Program-made: the position numbers and the translations under genes | Notes under the pieces: generated by a model | What the model saw: only the letters and a program-made list of their open reading frames with translations | Told to the model about the DNA's origin: nothing | Databases searched by the model: none | Source: VRUE01 sp963706605 | Lineage (GTDB): Bacteria > Actinomycetota > Thermoleophilia > Solirubrobacterales > 70-9 | Direction of reading: 5' to 3' | Assembly (NCBI GenBank): GCA_963706605.1 | Contig: OY970165.1 | Coordinates: forward strand, 372,001 to 436,000 | Length of the DNA: 64,000 nt | In this document: positions 40,586 to 54,396 of the stretch, piece by piece | How the letters are laid out: the number at the start of each line of letters is the position of its first letter | How positions within the stretch are numbered: position 1 is the stretch's first letter

Positions 40586-41452
40586 TCAGGGTGCTTGGGC
40601 GCCGATGATCCAGGTCGAGGCCGGCGCGATCACGCCCTCCGGCCCGTCGAACTCGGCCAGCGCCTCGTGCAGCTCGCGTGAGATCTTCGGACGGATCTCG
40701 TCGACCCGATCTTCCCAGAGCCGCAGCACCTCGCCGGCGGGACCGAGTGACATGTTGAACTCGACCGCGTGGTCGAGATCGTCGCCGATCTTCAGCGACA
40801 GGTCGCAGCGCCGCAGGCTGATCTCCTCGAAGCCGGCGATCGTCAGCTGCTCGCTCACGGTGTCGGCGTTCGCCATCGAGAACGGGCCCGGCCCGCAGGT
40901 CGGCTCGTCGCTCTCCTCGGGGTGCTCGAGGTACTCCTCGACCACCCGCTCGGCGCGGTGCATCCACTCGTTGTCGAGCTTGCGCCGCCAAACGACGGCG
41001 CAGAACCGGCCGCCGGGATTCAGCGCCGAGCGGACGTTGCGAAGGGCCTGCACGGGGTTGGCGAAGAACATGATCCCCATCCGTGAGAAGGCATAGTCGA
41101 AGCTCTCCCCGAGCTCGGCAACCTGGACGTCGCCCGTCATGAAGCGAACGTTGTCGACGCCAGCGGCCTCCGCCTCCTCACGTGCCGCCTCGATGAACGG
41201 CTCCGAGACGTCGATCCCGACCGCCTCGCCGTCGGGGCCGACCAGCGCCGCGAGTCGCTGCGTCGTGTCACCGAACCCGCAGCCGAGGTCGAGCACCCTG
41301 TCACCCGGCCGCGGCGGGTGTGCCTCGATCGCCGCCTCGCCGTGCGCTCCCAGACCACCGGTGACAAGGCCACGGAACCGGACGAAGCGGTCGAATAGCG
41401 GCCCGCTCCAGGCGTCAGTCGCCTCCTGGTTGGATGCGGCGATCTCAGCCAT
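40586..41452 (-). CDS. SAM-dependent methyltransferase, class I
   Basis: About 288 residues. Motif I VLDLGCGFGD, the acidic ribose ligand in AVGIDVSEP, motif II-like GDVQVAELGESFDYAFSRMG and motif III NPGGRFCAVVWR. Resembles UbiE/COQ5-type small-molecule methyltransferases. The start overlaps the SnoaL-like gene's end; ATG 41452 or 41461 fit equally. Substrate unknown. Confidence 0.88.
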   Translation of the reverse strand: MAEIAASNQEATDAWSGPLFDRFVRFRGLVTGGLGAHGEAAIEAHPPRPGDRVLDLGCGFGDTTQRLAALVGPDGEAVGIDVSEPFIEAAREEAEAAGVDNVRFMTGDVQVAELGESFDYAFSRMGIMFFANPVQALRNVRSALNPGGRFCAVVWRRKLDNEWMHRAERVVEEYLEHPEESDEPTCGPGPFSMANADTVSEQLTIAGFEEISLRRCDLSLKIGDDLDHAVEFNMSLGPAGEVLRLWEDRVDEIRPKISRELHEALAEFDGPEGVIAPASTWIIGAQAP

Positions 41453-41812
41453 GGCCTGCATGGTACGCGCGCCATGCGGCATCACGTTCCTCGAACGGCC
41501 GCCAGCTGTGAATGTGGTGATCGCTCAGCTCGAACAACCACGCCATCTCGTCCTCCCCGGCAGCCGAGCCGTCCTCGTCCCAGTGCCACACACGCTTGAT
41601 CAGCGCCAGGGCGCGCGCCTCGTCCTCATACAGCTCCTCCACATTGATCGTCTGCTGGACGCCGCCGGGGGGCCGCGTGGCCCACAGCCGCGCCGCCTCC
41701 CGCCCCTTGCGGAGACCCCTCATGGAATGGAGTTCGACCTCGGGGTCCAGCACCGCGACGAACGCATCCAAATCACGCTCGTTGAAGGCGCGGATGAACT
41801 CGCGGACGGGGT

Positions 41813-41828
<16 letters not shown>
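41445..41828 (-). CDS. NTF2-like (SnoaL-fold) protein
   Basis: About 127 residues: REFIRAFNERDLDAFVAVLDPEVELH is the opening of SnoaL-like domains, with WHWDEDG and MAWLFELSDHHIHSWRPFEER following. Such proteins are small-molecule isomerases, hydrolases or binding domains. GTG 41828 is chosen since the upstream ATG lies within the secA C-terminal coding region. It overlaps secA by 16 nt and the methyltransferase by about 8 nt. Confidence 0.75.
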
Positions 41829-44659
<2,831 letters not shown>

Positions 44660-44717
44660 TGCTCAAGGGTAGCGATGGAAACGCCGGCGCCTCCGCGCGA
44701 GAAGCTCCCAGGGAAGG

Positions 44718-45071
44718 CTAGGACTCGACCGTACGACCCTGCGTCCTGTGAACCAGCCGCCGCGTCTGTCGCCGCTTGCGCCGCAGAGCGCGGTGCTTCT
44801 TCACCTGGCGGCGGATGTCCTCGGCGAGCTCGTGGACGGTGTGGGCCATCTCGGGTGATGCCTCCTTGGCGTGCAGCGTGACGCCCTTGAGCCGCAGCGT
44901 CGCCTCTGCCACCTGCCTGTCGGCGATTGCCGGATTGCGCTCTTCCCAGATCGTCACGTCGAGCATCGCGAGTTCCGAGACCTGCCTGCCGACCCTGCGA
45001 AATCGCTTCAGAACGTGTTCCCGAAGCTCGTCGTCAACCTCGACGTTGCGCCCACGCACCTCAATCCGCAT
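44718..45071 (-). CDS. hpf: Ribosome hibernation-promoting factor, short form
   Basis: 117 residues, S30AE/YfiA fold: MRIEVRGRNVEVDDELREHVLKRF split into two strands and helix, EERNPAIADRQVAEATL, and a basic C-terminal helix region (KKHRALRRKRRQTRRL). The long-form C-terminal dimerisation domain is absent. Binds 30S ribosomes during rest. Upstream of secA, as in many actinobacteria and Firmicutes. Repeat B5 lies 55 nt upstream. Confidence 0.9.
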   Translation of the reverse strand: MRIEVRGRNVEVDDELREHVLKRFRRVGRQVSELAMLDVTIWEERNPAIADRQVAEATLRLKGVTLHAKEASPEMAHTVHELAEDIRRQVKKHRALRRKRRQTRRLVHRTQGRTVES

Positions 45072-45126
45072 ATTGGCCTCCTTTGGGTCTGTGGACCGAT
45101 GCTACGCCTATACCCGATGCTGGGCA

Positions 45127-45230
45127 AGAGAACCGGATGTCCCCCCTCCGGAAACCCGCATAGAGGCCGCCTCTTGGGCTCGGTGCTGGGAGGGCTCCAA
45201 TGTTTCCTGCGGGGGGACATCCGGTTCTCT
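45127..45230 (+). repeat. Family B structured repeat, copy B5
   Basis: Perfect 20-bp arms (45127-45146 and 45211-45230, left arm starting AGAGAACCGG) around a 64-nt core (TCCGGAAACCCGCATAG, later GGGAGGGCTCCAATG) in plus orientation. Inner stem GGAAAC/GTTTCC. The last arm base is the last base of the comF stop codon. Confidence 0.95.
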
Positions 45231-45853
45231 CACAGACGGCGAGTGAACGTGATTGCAGCGATGCGGACAGACCCGGCGTCGCGCAGAGCTTGGGCGCAGG
45301 ACGAGAGGGTTGCTCCTGTCGTGAGGACATCGTCGACGAGGAGGGCGCTGCGGGGGACCTTGCCGCGCGTGCGGATGAGCGGCGGGTGACCGATGCGCTC
45401 AGCGCGACGCCTGCCGACTTGGCGACCGCTTCCGCTGCGGGACAGGCAGACCTGGAGAGGCAGCTCGGTTTTCTCAGCCAGAGCCGCGGCGATCTCGGCT
45501 GCTGGGTCGAAGCCGCGGAGGGCGGAACGCAACGGCGCCGTTGGGACCGGCACGATCGTGCCGGTCAGCAGCTCCGCGGGGGCCAGCCACTGGATCCGAT
45601 CGGCCATCAGGCCCGCGACCGGCAACAGGCGGCGGAACTTGAGCGCGGTGACGAGGTCGCGGGCGACGCCCTCATGCGGCGCCGCGGACCAGGCGCGGTC
45701 GATGCCCGGCGGCCCAGCACCACGAAGCGGCTCGACGCCGGCGAGCCGACGCGCGCAGCGTGTGCAGAGGACCGCCTCGGCTCGGCAGGAGCGACCGCAG
45801 GCGGCGCAGAGCGGCGGCACCAGCCCGGCGGTGACTGCGTGGAGGAGCTTCAT
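45230..45853 (-). CDS. comF: ComF-family phosphoribosyltransferase-like protein
   Basis: 207 residues. N-terminal zinc ribbon with paired cysteines (CAACGRSCRAE, LCTRCARRL), then a PRTase domain: IVPVPTAPLRSALRGFDPA, and the PRPP-binding LLVDDVLTTGATL. ComF proteins assist DNA uptake in competent bacteria, but homologues occur widely without competence. The gene ends exactly where repeat B5 begins. Confidence 0.9.
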   Translation of the reverse strand: MKLLHAVTAGLVPPLCAACGRSCRAEAVLCTRCARRLAGVEPLRGAGPPGIDRAWSAAPHEGVARDLVTALKFRRLLPVAGLMADRIQWLAPAELLTGTIVPVPTAPLRSALRGFDPAAEIAAALAEKTELPLQVCLSRSGSGRQVGRRRAERIGHPPLIRTRGKVPRSALLVDDVLTTGATLSSCAQALRDAGSVRIAAITFTRRL

Positions 45854-45909
45854 GGCCCGATCCTGCGGGCCCGCGGCGCGCGCGTGGCGCGCCGACCGTC
45901 AGGAGTTCG

Positions 45910-46920
45910 TCAATTGTCTGTGCCGCGAGCCGCGATGCCGCCGACCAGGATCGCTCGCGGCGGCAGCTCGGCCCCTTCGAGCAGGATCGCGTCACGGATG
46001 TGAGCGCCATCGCCGACCCGGCAGCCGTCGCCGAGAATCGCCGGCCCCTCGATTCGCACGCCCTCGCCGATCTCGACACCGGCGCCGACCAGAACAGGCG
46101 CCGTCACCTCAGCCCCGCCCAGCGGGCTGGCCGCCCGGATCCCCGCCGCCACCTCTGGCGCGCCAGGATCGACCTCGACCGCCCCGTTCAAGGCGTCGAG
46201 GTTGCCCTGCCGCAGCTCATCGAGGTTGCCGATGTCGTTCCAGTAGGCGCCGATCTCGTGCGAGTAGAAGGGGACGTCGTCCTCCAGCAGCGCCGGGAAG
46301 ACGTCCATCGCCCAGTCGGTGAAGCCGGGTGGGTCCTCGCGTCCGGCGGCCTTGCTGGTCCCCGGCTCGGGGAAGAAGTCGAAGACCTCCGAGCGGAACA
46401 TGTAGATGCAGGTGTTGGCGAGGTCGGAGAGCGCCTCGGCCGGGTCGGGCTTCTCCTGGAAACCCTGGATCCGGCCGTCCTCACCGGCGATCACGACCCC
46501 GTATTGGTCGGTGTCGGGGACCCGTTTGGTCGCCAGCGTTGCGATCCCGTCATGCGATTCGTGGAACTCGCGCATCGCGACGAAGTCGAGGTCGGTGAGG
46601 GCGTCGCCGGCGACGACCAGGAACGAGTCGCCGAGGAACTCCGCCGCGTTGCGCACGCCGCCGGCGGTCCCCAGCAGCTGCTCCTCGCGGCTGTAGGAGA
46701 GGTCGATGCCGAAGGTCGAGCCGTCGCCGAAGCGACCCTCGATCGTCTCCGGAAACCAGTGCAGGTTGGCGATCGCCTCGCTGAAGCCATGGCGGGCCAG
46801 CAGCCGAATGGTGTGCTCCATCACGGGCCGGTTCAGCACCGGCACCATCGGCTTCGGCATCCCGTAGGTGATCGGGCGCAGCCGGGTGCCGAGCCCAGCC
46901 GCCAAAATCATCGCCTTCAC
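45910..46920 (-). CDS. Sugar-phosphate nucleotidyltransferase (mannose-1-P guanylyltransferase-like)
   Basis: 336 residues. Nucleotidyltransferase domain with ILAAGLGTRLRPIT, PKPMVPVLNRP, AGDALTDLD (metal Asp) and the FQEKPDPAE loop, followed by a left-handed beta-helix of hexapeptide repeats (~250-336, VLVGAGVEIGEGVRIEGPAIL read in parts). Makes a nucleotide sugar, probably GDP-mannose. Follows ahcY by 3 nt in the operon. A second paralogue is at 49380-50363. Confidence 0.88.
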   Translation of the reverse strand: MKAMILAAGLGTRLRPITYGMPKPMVPVLNRPVMEHTIRLLARHGFSEAIANLHWFPETIEGRFGDGSTFGIDLSYSREEQLLGTAGGVRNAAEFLGDSFLVVAGDALTDLDFVAMREFHESHDGIATLATKRVPDTDQYGVVIAGEDGRIQGFQEKPDPAEALSDLANTCIYMFRSEVFDFFPEPGTSKAAGREDPPGFTDWAMDVFPALLEDDVPFYSHEIGAYWNDIGNLDELRQGNLDALNGAVEVDPGAPEVAAGIRAASPLGGAEVTAPVLVGAGVEIGEGVRIEGPAILGDGCRVGDGAHIRDAILLEGAELPPRAILVGGIAARGTDN

Positions 46921-46923
46921 CGA

Positions 46924-48343
<1,420 letters not shown>

Positions 48344-48396
48344 GGTTCCTTTCGTCTATTGGTCCCGGCGAAGGATAGGGAGAAAGCGGCGAAGGC

Positions 48397-49377
48397 TCAG
48401 GGACGTCCGAGCACTGCCTTGAAGCGGTCGATTGCCTCGATCGGGAGAGGATCGACGCCGCGGGCATCGGCCAGGGCCAGGGAGACCAGATCGCCCAGCA
48501 TCACGGCCCAGAGCAGGCGCTCGGCGCGGGTCTCTCCGGTAGGATCGACCCGGACCACCGCGGCACCGGCGTCACCGATCGCCTCGGCGGTCAGCTCAAC
48601 CCGGCGCCGCTCGAGCGGGTCCTGGTCGGAGTCCTCGAGCAGCACCGCGGCGAGCCCGGTGGCGGCCTCCCCGCTCCAGCCACAGAGCTCGTTGTGATCG
48701 GCCTCCGGCAGCTCGGAGAAGAAGGCGGGCAGCTTCGCGTTCTCGTTGAGCTGGGTCTTCCAGCGACGCGCCGCGGGCGCGGTCAGGCCGATGCCGTAGA
48801 CGACAGGCACCGCCCCGGCGAGATCGGCGGCGATCGCGGTCGCGCGCTCTCGGAGCTCGTCGCCACTCGCCTGCAGGAACGCGGCCGCGCGATCGAGCTC
48901 CGCCTCGATGCGGGGCGCGATGCCGGCGAACGCGGCGACCTCAGCCGCACAGACGAGCATGTAGGCAACCGCCGTACGAGGAGCGGGCAGCAGTCCCGGC
49001 AAACCGACGACCGGCACGTCGGCCTCCCGAGCAGCCTCGACGAGACGGCCACCGGTGCTGGCGACGACGCGGCGAGCGCCCAACTCCCCGGCGGCTGCGA
49101 AGCAGGCAAGCGTCTCCTCGGTCTCGCCCGAGTAGCTCGAGCAGAGCACCGTCCACTCGGCGCTCACCCAGCTCGGCAGGGCCGCGCCGCGGACGGTGAG
49201 CAGCGGCCGGGTCAGCCGGTCGCCGAGCACCGCGGCCGCGAGATCGCCGCCGATCGCCGAGCCGCCCATCCCACCGACCAACATCCCCGCGGATTCGCCC
49301 GGTTCGAGCCGGGCGGATTCGACCCGCCAGACGGCGTCACGGAGGTGGTCGGGGATCGATAGGACATCTTCGAGCAT
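48397..49377 (-). CDS. Bifunctional phosphoglucose/phosphomannose isomerase-like SIS protein
   Basis: 326 residues, SIS-domain fold. GMGGSAIGGDL and SSYSGETEETL are phosphate-binding loops of the bifunctional PGI/PMI family; TQLNENAKLPAFFSELPEADHNE (read in two parts) and IEAIDRFKAVLG complete the active site. Interconverts glucose-6-P or mannose-6-P with fructose-6-P. Between ahcY and a nucleotidyltransferase, it supplies mannose precursors. Confidence 0.9.
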   Translation of the reverse strand: MLEDVLSIPDHLRDAVWRVESARLEPGESAGMLVGGMGGSAIGGDLAAAVLGDRLTRPLLTVRGAALPSWVSAEWTVLCSSYSGETEETLACFAAAGELGARRVVASTGGRLVEAAREADVPVVGLPGLLPAPRTAVAYMLVCAAEVAAFAGIAPRIEAELDRAAAFLQASGDELRERATAIAADLAGAVPVVYGIGLTAPAARRWKTQLNENAKLPAFFSELPEADHNELCGWSGEAATGLAAVLLEDSDQDPLERRRVELTAEAIGDAGAAVVRVDPTGETRAERLLWAVMLGDLVSLALADARGVDPLPIEAIDRFKAVLGRP

Positions 49378-49379
49378 GG

Positions 49380-50363
49380 CTACGCCGGGATTCTTTCGCC
49401 CTCGGCGGCCACGACACCTTCAAGGACGGCCCCGGCCGCCGCCTCGACCCCCGGTGCGAGAACCGAGTCGATGACGCGGGCGCCCGCGGCGACCGTGCAG
49501 CCGTCGAGGAGAACCGATTCGCGAATCTCCGCCCCGGCCGCGACCGTGCAGCCGGGCCCGACGACCGCGCGCGGACCGACCTTCGCGCCGGCCGATACCT
49601 CCGCGTCGAGGGCGACCAGCACTCCGGGCGAGGTCGGCTCGACCCGCGTCTTCACCCGCCCTTCGAGGATGTCCCAGCTCGCCGCCAGGTAGCGCTGCGG
49701 CGTCCCGATGTCCACCCAGTAGCCATCGAGACAGAGGCCGTGCAGGCCCCTGCCAACGAGGCGCGGAAAGACCTCGCGCTCGATCGAGACGTTCTCCGCG
49801 GCCGGGATCAGATCGAGCGCCGAACGCTCCAGCACGTACATCCCGGCGTTGATCTCGCCGGGACCACACTCGCCGCTCTTCTCGAGGAAGGCGAGGACCA
49901 CGCCGTCCGGATCGCTGCGCACGAGCCCGTAGGCGGAGGAGTCCTCCACCGGGTGCAGGCCGATGGTCGCCGCGGCGCCGCGCTCCTCGTGCGCGCGCAG
50001 GAGGGCGCTCAAATCCAGATCGGTGAGGACGTCCCCGTTGAGCGCCAGGAAGCGGTCGTCGAGATCATCACCGAGCTGGTCGGCGGCGAAGCGGATCGCC
50101 CCGGCGGTGCCCCGCGGCTCCGGCTCGGCGATGTAGCGGATCTTCGCTCCGGCCCTCGACTCCTCGCCGGCGAGCGCCTCGCGCAGCACGTCGGGCAGGA
50201 AGCCGCAGGCAAGGACGACCTCGGTGACGCCATGCCCGGCGAGCCACTCGATCATGAAGGCCAGAAAGGGCCGGTCGACCAGGGTCAGCGCCGGCTTCGG
50301 CACGGTCTCGGTCAGCGGGCGCAGCCGCGTACCTTCTCCGCCGACTAGGACGATTGCCTGCAT
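49380..50363 (-). CDS. Sugar-1-phosphate nucleotidyltransferase (GDP-mannose pyrophosphorylase-like)
   Basis: 327 residues: VLVGGEGTRLRPLT, PKPALTLVDRP, LNGDVLTDLD, GEINAGMYVLE and YWVDIGTPQRYL define the catalytic domain; a hexapeptide-repeat beta-helix (~230-320) follows. Probably mannose-1-P guanylyltransferase, working with the PGI/PMI protein 2 nt downstream. ATG directly abuts the dehydrogenase stop. Confidence 0.9.
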   Translation of the reverse strand: MQAIVLVGGEGTRLRPLTETVPKPALTLVDRPFLAFMIEWLAGHGVTEVVLACGFLPDVLREALAGEESRAGAKIRYIAEPEPRGTAGAIRFAADQLGDDLDDRFLALNGDVLTDLDLSALLRAHEERGAAATIGLHPVEDSSAYGLVRSDPDGVVLAFLEKSGECGPGEINAGMYVLERSALDLIPAAENVSIEREVFPRLVGRGLHGLCLDGYWVDIGTPQRYLAASWDILEGRVKTRVEPTSPGVLVALDAEVSAGAKVGPRAVVGPGCTVAAGAEIRESVLLDGCTVAAGARVIDSVLAPGVEAAAGAVLEGVVAAEGERIPA

Positions 50364-51677
50364 TCAGTCGGCGCTTGCCGGAGACCGCGTGCCCTCGGCG
50401 GCACGGCCTATGCCCTCGTACTCGAAACCCGCCCCCCGCAGCGTGCCCGGGTCGAGGAAGTTGCGACCGTCCACCAGGAGCGGCCGTGCCATCCGAGCCG
50501 CCGCCTCGTGCCAATCCAGTGCGGCGAACTGCGGCCACTCGGTCACCAGCACCGCGGCGTCAGCACCGTCCAACGCCTCGAGCGCCGAGTCGCACAGCTC
50601 GACGCCGGCGAGCAGATCGCGCGCCGCCTCCGCCGCGACCGGGTCGTAGGCGACCACCTCTGCTCCCTCCCCCTGCAGCCGTGCTGCCAGAACGAGGCTC
50701 GATGCCTCGCGCATGTCGTCGGTATTGGGCTTGAAGGCCAGACCCAGCAGAGCCACCCGCCGGCCGACGAGCGAGCCGAGGTGGCTCAGCAGCTTGTTGA
50801 CGACCCTCCGCTTCTGCAGCTCGTTCACCTCGATCACCGCGTTGAGCAACTGGAAGTGGTAGCCGGTGTTCCCGGCCAGCATCTTCAATGCGCTCACGTC
50901 CTTTGGAAAGCACGAGCCGCCGTAGCCGATCCCGGCTCGCAGGAAGGAGGCGCCGATGCGCTGGTCCAGTCCCATTCCACGCGCCACCTCGCCGACGTCC
51001 GCGCCCACCTCCTCGCAGACGTTGGCGATCTCGTTGACGAACGAGATCTTGGTCGCGAGGAAGGCGTTGGAGGCGAGCTTGATCATCTCGGCGCTGGCGA
51101 CGTCGGTATGGACGATCTCCCCGCCCAGTGGCTCGTAGAGGGCGGCGACCGCGGCCGCGGCGGACCCATCGCCCGCGTCGGCGCCGATCACGACCCGATC
51201 GGGATGCATGAAGTCCTCGACAGCCGAGCCCTCCTTGAGGAACTCCGGGCAGGAGACGTAGGGAACACCGGGCAGGTCGCGCCGAATCGCGCCTCCGGTG
51301 CCGGCCGGCACCGTGCTCTTCATGATCAGCACGTGGTCGCCGTCGGCCCGCAGGTCTTCGACGACCGATCGGACCCGTGAGAGGTCGGCGTCGCCGGAAT
51401 GGGTCGGCGGCGTGTCGACGCAGACGAAGAGCAGGCGTGTCGACTCCAGCAGCTCCGTCATGTCGGTGGTGAAGGTGAGGCGCTCGGCATTGCGGGCAAG
51501 CAGCTCGTCGAGTCCCGGCTCGTGGATGGTCGTCTCCCCGCGAGAGAGCGCCTCGACCTTCTCGGGCACGATGTCGCGCGCCACCACCCGGTGGCCCAGC
51601 TCGGCGAAGCAGGCGGCGGTGACCAGGCCCACCCAACCGACCCCGACGACCCCGATCGGCTCTCTCTCTGCGCTCAT
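50364..51677 (-). CDS. UDP-glucose/GDP-mannose 6-dehydrogenase family protein
   Basis: 437 residues. N-terminal NAD fold GVVGVGWVGLVTAACFAELGH (in two parts), STVPAGTGG, SCPEFLKEGSA, the catalytic Cys in GYGGSCFPKDV, and C-terminal LLGLAFKPNTDDMREASS. Oxidises a nucleotide sugar to its uronate. ATG 51677 has a strong GGGGAGGGGGG site and overlaps the LCP stop (ATGA). The longer upstream frame is not used. Confidence 0.94.
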   Translation of the reverse strand: MSAEREPIGVVGVGWVGLVTAACFAELGHRVVARDIVPEKVEALSRGETTIHEPGLDELLARNAERLTFTTDMTELLESTRLLFVCVDTPPTHSGDADLSRVRSVVEDLRADGDHVLIMKSTVPAGTGGAIRRDLPGVPYVSCPEFLKEGSAVEDFMHPDRVVIGADAGDGSAAAAVAALYEPLGGEIVHTDVASAEMIKLASNAFLATKISFVNEIANVCEEVGADVGEVARGMGLDQRIGASFLRAGIGYGGSCFPKDVSALKMLAGNTGYHFQLLNAVIEVNELQKRRVVNKLLSHLGSLVGRRVALLGLAFKPNTDDMREASSLVLAARLQGEGAEVVAYDPVAAEAARDLLAGVELCDSALEALDGADAAVLVTEWPQFAALDWHEAAARMARPLLVDGRNFLDPGTLRGAGFEYEGIGRAAEGTRSPASAD

Positions 51678-53284
51678 TCCCCCCTCCCCTTCTTCGGCTT
51701 CTCGTTCGGGATCTTCAACTTGGCCGAGCGTGCGATCCCGACCATCTGATCGTTGGTCAACGTCTGCAGCAGGCTGTTTGAGACCCAGTAAGTGTTGTCG
51801 CCTCGATGCCAAGCGATCATCTTGACCCGATCGCCATCGACGTAGATGTCGTATTCACGGCCGTTGATCGTCCTCGTTTCACTTGGATTATCGAGAATCG
51901 GCGGGTCGGACCAGCCCTGGATCCCCTGCAGGCCGAAGTACTGGCGTTCCAATTCGGGGCCGAACTCGACGACCATCCGGTAGGCACCGTGACGCTTGCC
52001 GTCGGTGTCCTTGAGGTGATAGACGCGCGGATCCTGAACGTGCAGTTCGGCGGAGCTTTCGACGAAGGACGCACCCGACGGCAACCTGGTCGGGTAGTAG
52101 ACCGGGAAACCGGCGCTGACCTTGCGGGTGACAGAGCGACCCTCCAGTTCTCCCGCTTCGTGGGCGGAGACCAGACCATCGTCGCCGGGCGGCTTTGGCT
52201 TGACCAGATGGTGCGTGGGCTTGTGGTGAGCGGGCGTCCCATTCGCCTTCTTGTCGCTCTTCTTGGCCTTGTTGCTGAGTTCGAGGGTGCCGCGCGGCCC
52301 ACCACTGGCTTCGATCCCGAGGAACTTATTGACCGCTTCGTGGATTGCCCCCTCGGAGGCGTAGACGAAGCTCGGCCCGAGTTCGGCTGGGAAGTGGACC
52401 TCCTTGATTTTCGCGTTGCGCGAGGCGATGAAGAGCTTCAGGACTTCCAGCATCGTCTCCTTGTCGCTGATGTCGGAGGTCGTGTATTCGGTGAAGATGT
52501 CGATCAGTTCGTTGCCGCCCAGCACCAGGTCCCCGATCGGCACTCGCTGTCGCGCATCGCTGATGAAGTCCTGCTGACGAGCCGCACGAACCAGGTCGGT
52601 GTCGGTGTGGCGGTAGCGCACGTACTGCAGCGCCTTCTTGCCGCAGAGCAGCTGGTAGCCGGGTTGGACGTTGATTTCGGCATATTCTTCGGAGGATTCC
52701 GCGTTGTTGTGGTAGTAGCGCCTGTCGACGTCGACATACACACAGTTGATCGCGTCGACCGCGCGGACGAAGCCGAGGTAGTCGACGTTGACGACGTGGT
52801 TGATCGGCAGGCCGGTCAGTTCCTTCACCACCTGGAGAGTCAGCTTCGGCCCGCCAAAGGTGTAGGCGGCGTTGAACTTTTCCGTGCCGAAGCCGGGGAT
52901 TTCCACCTTGAGGTCGCGCGGGATCGACATCAAGGCGATCGCGTTCTTGTCGGGATCAAGGCGCAGCAGGAGCGTCGTGTCGGAGCGGCCGGGGTCATCG
53001 GGTTCACTCGCCCGCTTGTCGGAGCCGATGATCAGGATGTTCTCCGGTTCGCCGCCGTGGGTCTCGGCAAGGATGCGCTCGACCTTGTGCTGAAGTTTGT
53101 TGTTGTGGGAGAGCGCGTTGGCGATGCTGCCGATGTAGAGCAGGATGCTGGCCGCGGTCGCGGCCGCGGTGACGGCGACGATCAAGACCGAGGCGAGCGT
53201 GAAGCGCCACCAGTAGCGCTTCGGCTTCGGCGGCGGCTCGAAGTCGCCCGAGGGCGGTGGTTTCTTGAAGGGCTGCTCAACCAT
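51674..53284 (-). CDS. LytR-CpsA-Psr (LCP) family wall-polymer ligase
   Basis: 536 residues. Cytoplasmic Pro-rich N-terminus, one membrane helix (~28-50), then the LCP domain (~80-290): LIIGSDKR, RSDTTLLLRLD, IPRDLKVEIPGFG, KFNAAYTFGG and YVRYRHTDTDLVRAARQQDFI (split). LCP proteins attach polyisoprenyl-linked polymers to peptidoglycan. A linker (~330-375) and an additional C-terminal domain of ~160 residues with no recognised family follow. First gene of the sugar operon. Confidence 0.9.
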   Translation of the reverse strand: MVEQPFKKPPPSGDFEPPPKPKRYWWRFTLASVLIVAVTAAATAASILLYIGSIANALSHNNKLQHKVERILAETHGGEPENILIIGSDKRASEPDDPGRSDTTLLLRLDPDKNAIALMSIPRDLKVEIPGFGTEKFNAAYTFGGPKLTLQVVKELTGLPINHVVNVDYLGFVRAVDAINCVYVDVDRRYYHNNAESSEEYAEINVQPGYQLLCGKKALQYVRYRHTDTDLVRAARQQDFISDARQRVPIGDLVLGGNELIDIFTEYTTSDISDKETMLEVLKLFIASRNAKIKEVHFPAELGPSFVYASEGAIHEAVNKFLGIEASGGPRGTLELSNKAKKSDKKANGTPAHHKPTHHLVKPKPPGDDGLVSAHEAGELEGRSVTRKVSAGFPVYYPTRLPSGASFVESSAELHVQDPRVYHLKDTDGKRHGAYRMVVEFGPELERQYFGLQGIQGWSDPPILDNPSETRTINGREYDIYVDGDRVKMIAWHRGDNTYWVSNSLLQTLTNDQMVGIARSAKLKIPNEKPKKGRGE

Positions 53285-53293
53285 CGGACCCGT

Positions 53294-54382
53294 TCAGCCT
53301 GCGAGCCGCTCTGGGATCGCCCGCAGGAATGCCTCCAACGTCTGCCGATAGGCCTCCAGCGAGGAGACCGAGACCCACTCCGCGGGGCCGTGGTGACCCT
53401 CGCCGGTCGGCCCGAACTCGACCGCCGGAACCCCCACCCGCAGGAAGGACACCGCGTCGGAGGCGCCGTCCCGCCCGACGCTCATCGGCTCGCCCTCGTG
53501 GTGAGCCGATGCCGCCTCGCGCAGGCCCTGGACGAAGGGCGAGTTGCGGTCGACGACCGCCGGTGGCCTTGTGAAGAGCGAGGTCACCTCGACGTCGGGA
53601 AGGGCGCGCACCTGGTCGAGCACGGTGGCGGGGTCCTGGTCGGGCAGATAGCGGATGTCGACGTCGATCGCGCATCGGTCGGGCACCTTGTTCAGCGCGT
53701 CCCCGCCCAGGATCCGGCCGAGGTTGATCGAGGGGCGGTCGAACAGCTCCGAGCTGTGCCGGGCAAACGGTAGCGACTCGATGCTGCGGAAAACGTCGTG
53801 GGCCTTGAGCACCGCGTTGTCGCCCAGCCACGGCGTGGCCCCATGGGCGGCGACGCCGCTCACCTCCAGCCGCAGCGCCAACACGCCCTTGGCCTCGACC
53901 CCGATCTGCAAGTCGGTCGGCTCACCGGTGATCGCGAAGTCGCCGAGGAAGCCGCCGTCGACCAGGTGGTCGCTGCCCCGTTCCGCCTCCTCCTCGGACT
54001 CCTCGTCGCCGACGATCCCCAGCCGCACCCGCACCCCCTCCTGCTCGCTCATCGCGGCGACGGTCAGCAGCATCGCCGCCAGCGCACCCTTCATGTCGTA
54101 GGCGCCACGCCCGTAGAGGCGGTCGCCCTCGACCCGCGGCTCGAACTGCCCCGCACGTCCGGGGACCACGTCGAGGTGGCCGTGCAGGACAACCGTCGGC
54201 GCAGCGGCCGGGCCGACCTCCGCCCGCAGCACAGGCAGGCCGCGGATCTCGTCAGTGGCGACCTCGATCCCGCGAGCTTCCAGCCACCCCTCGACGAAGC
54301 CCGCCGCTTCCAGGACCCCATCCGGCTCAGCCGTGTCGTACCCAATCAACCGCGTAGCAAGAGCAACAAGCTCCTCGCTCAT
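53294..54382 (-). CDS. M20-family metallopeptidase (ArgE/DapE-like)
   Basis: 362 residues. Metal ligands in LHGHLDVVP, GRGAYDMKGALA and GDEESEEE, and a dimerisation domain between. It belongs to the ArgE/DapE/ACY1/CPG2 group; deacetylase, succinyl-desuccinylase and carboxypeptidase activities cannot be separated by sequence. Strong AAGGAGGAG site before ATG 54382. Upstream of the LCP gene by 9 nt. Confidence 0.9.
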   Translation of the reverse strand: MSEELVALATRLIGYDTAEPDGVLEAAGFVEGWLEARGIEVATDEIRGLPVLRAEVGPAAAPTVVLHGHLDVVPGRAGQFEPRVEGDRLYGRGAYDMKGALAAMLLTVAAMSEQEGVRVRLGIVGDEESEEEAERGSDHLVDGGFLGDFAITGEPTDLQIGVEAKGVLALRLEVSGVAAHGATPWLGDNAVLKAHDVFRSIESLPFARHSSELFDRPSINLGRILGGDALNKVPDRCAIDVDIRYLPDQDPATVLDQVRALPDVEVTSLFTRPPAVVDRNSPFVQGLREAASAHHEGEPMSVGRDGASDAVSFLRVGVPAVEFGPTGEGHHGPAEWVSVSSLEAYRQTLEAFLRAIPERLAG

Positions 54383-54396
54383 CGACTCCTCCTTAG

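Noticed and set aside
48344..48396. S-adenosylhomocysteine riboswitch before ahcY
   Set aside because: Only 53 nt separate the genes and no matching conserved core was seen.
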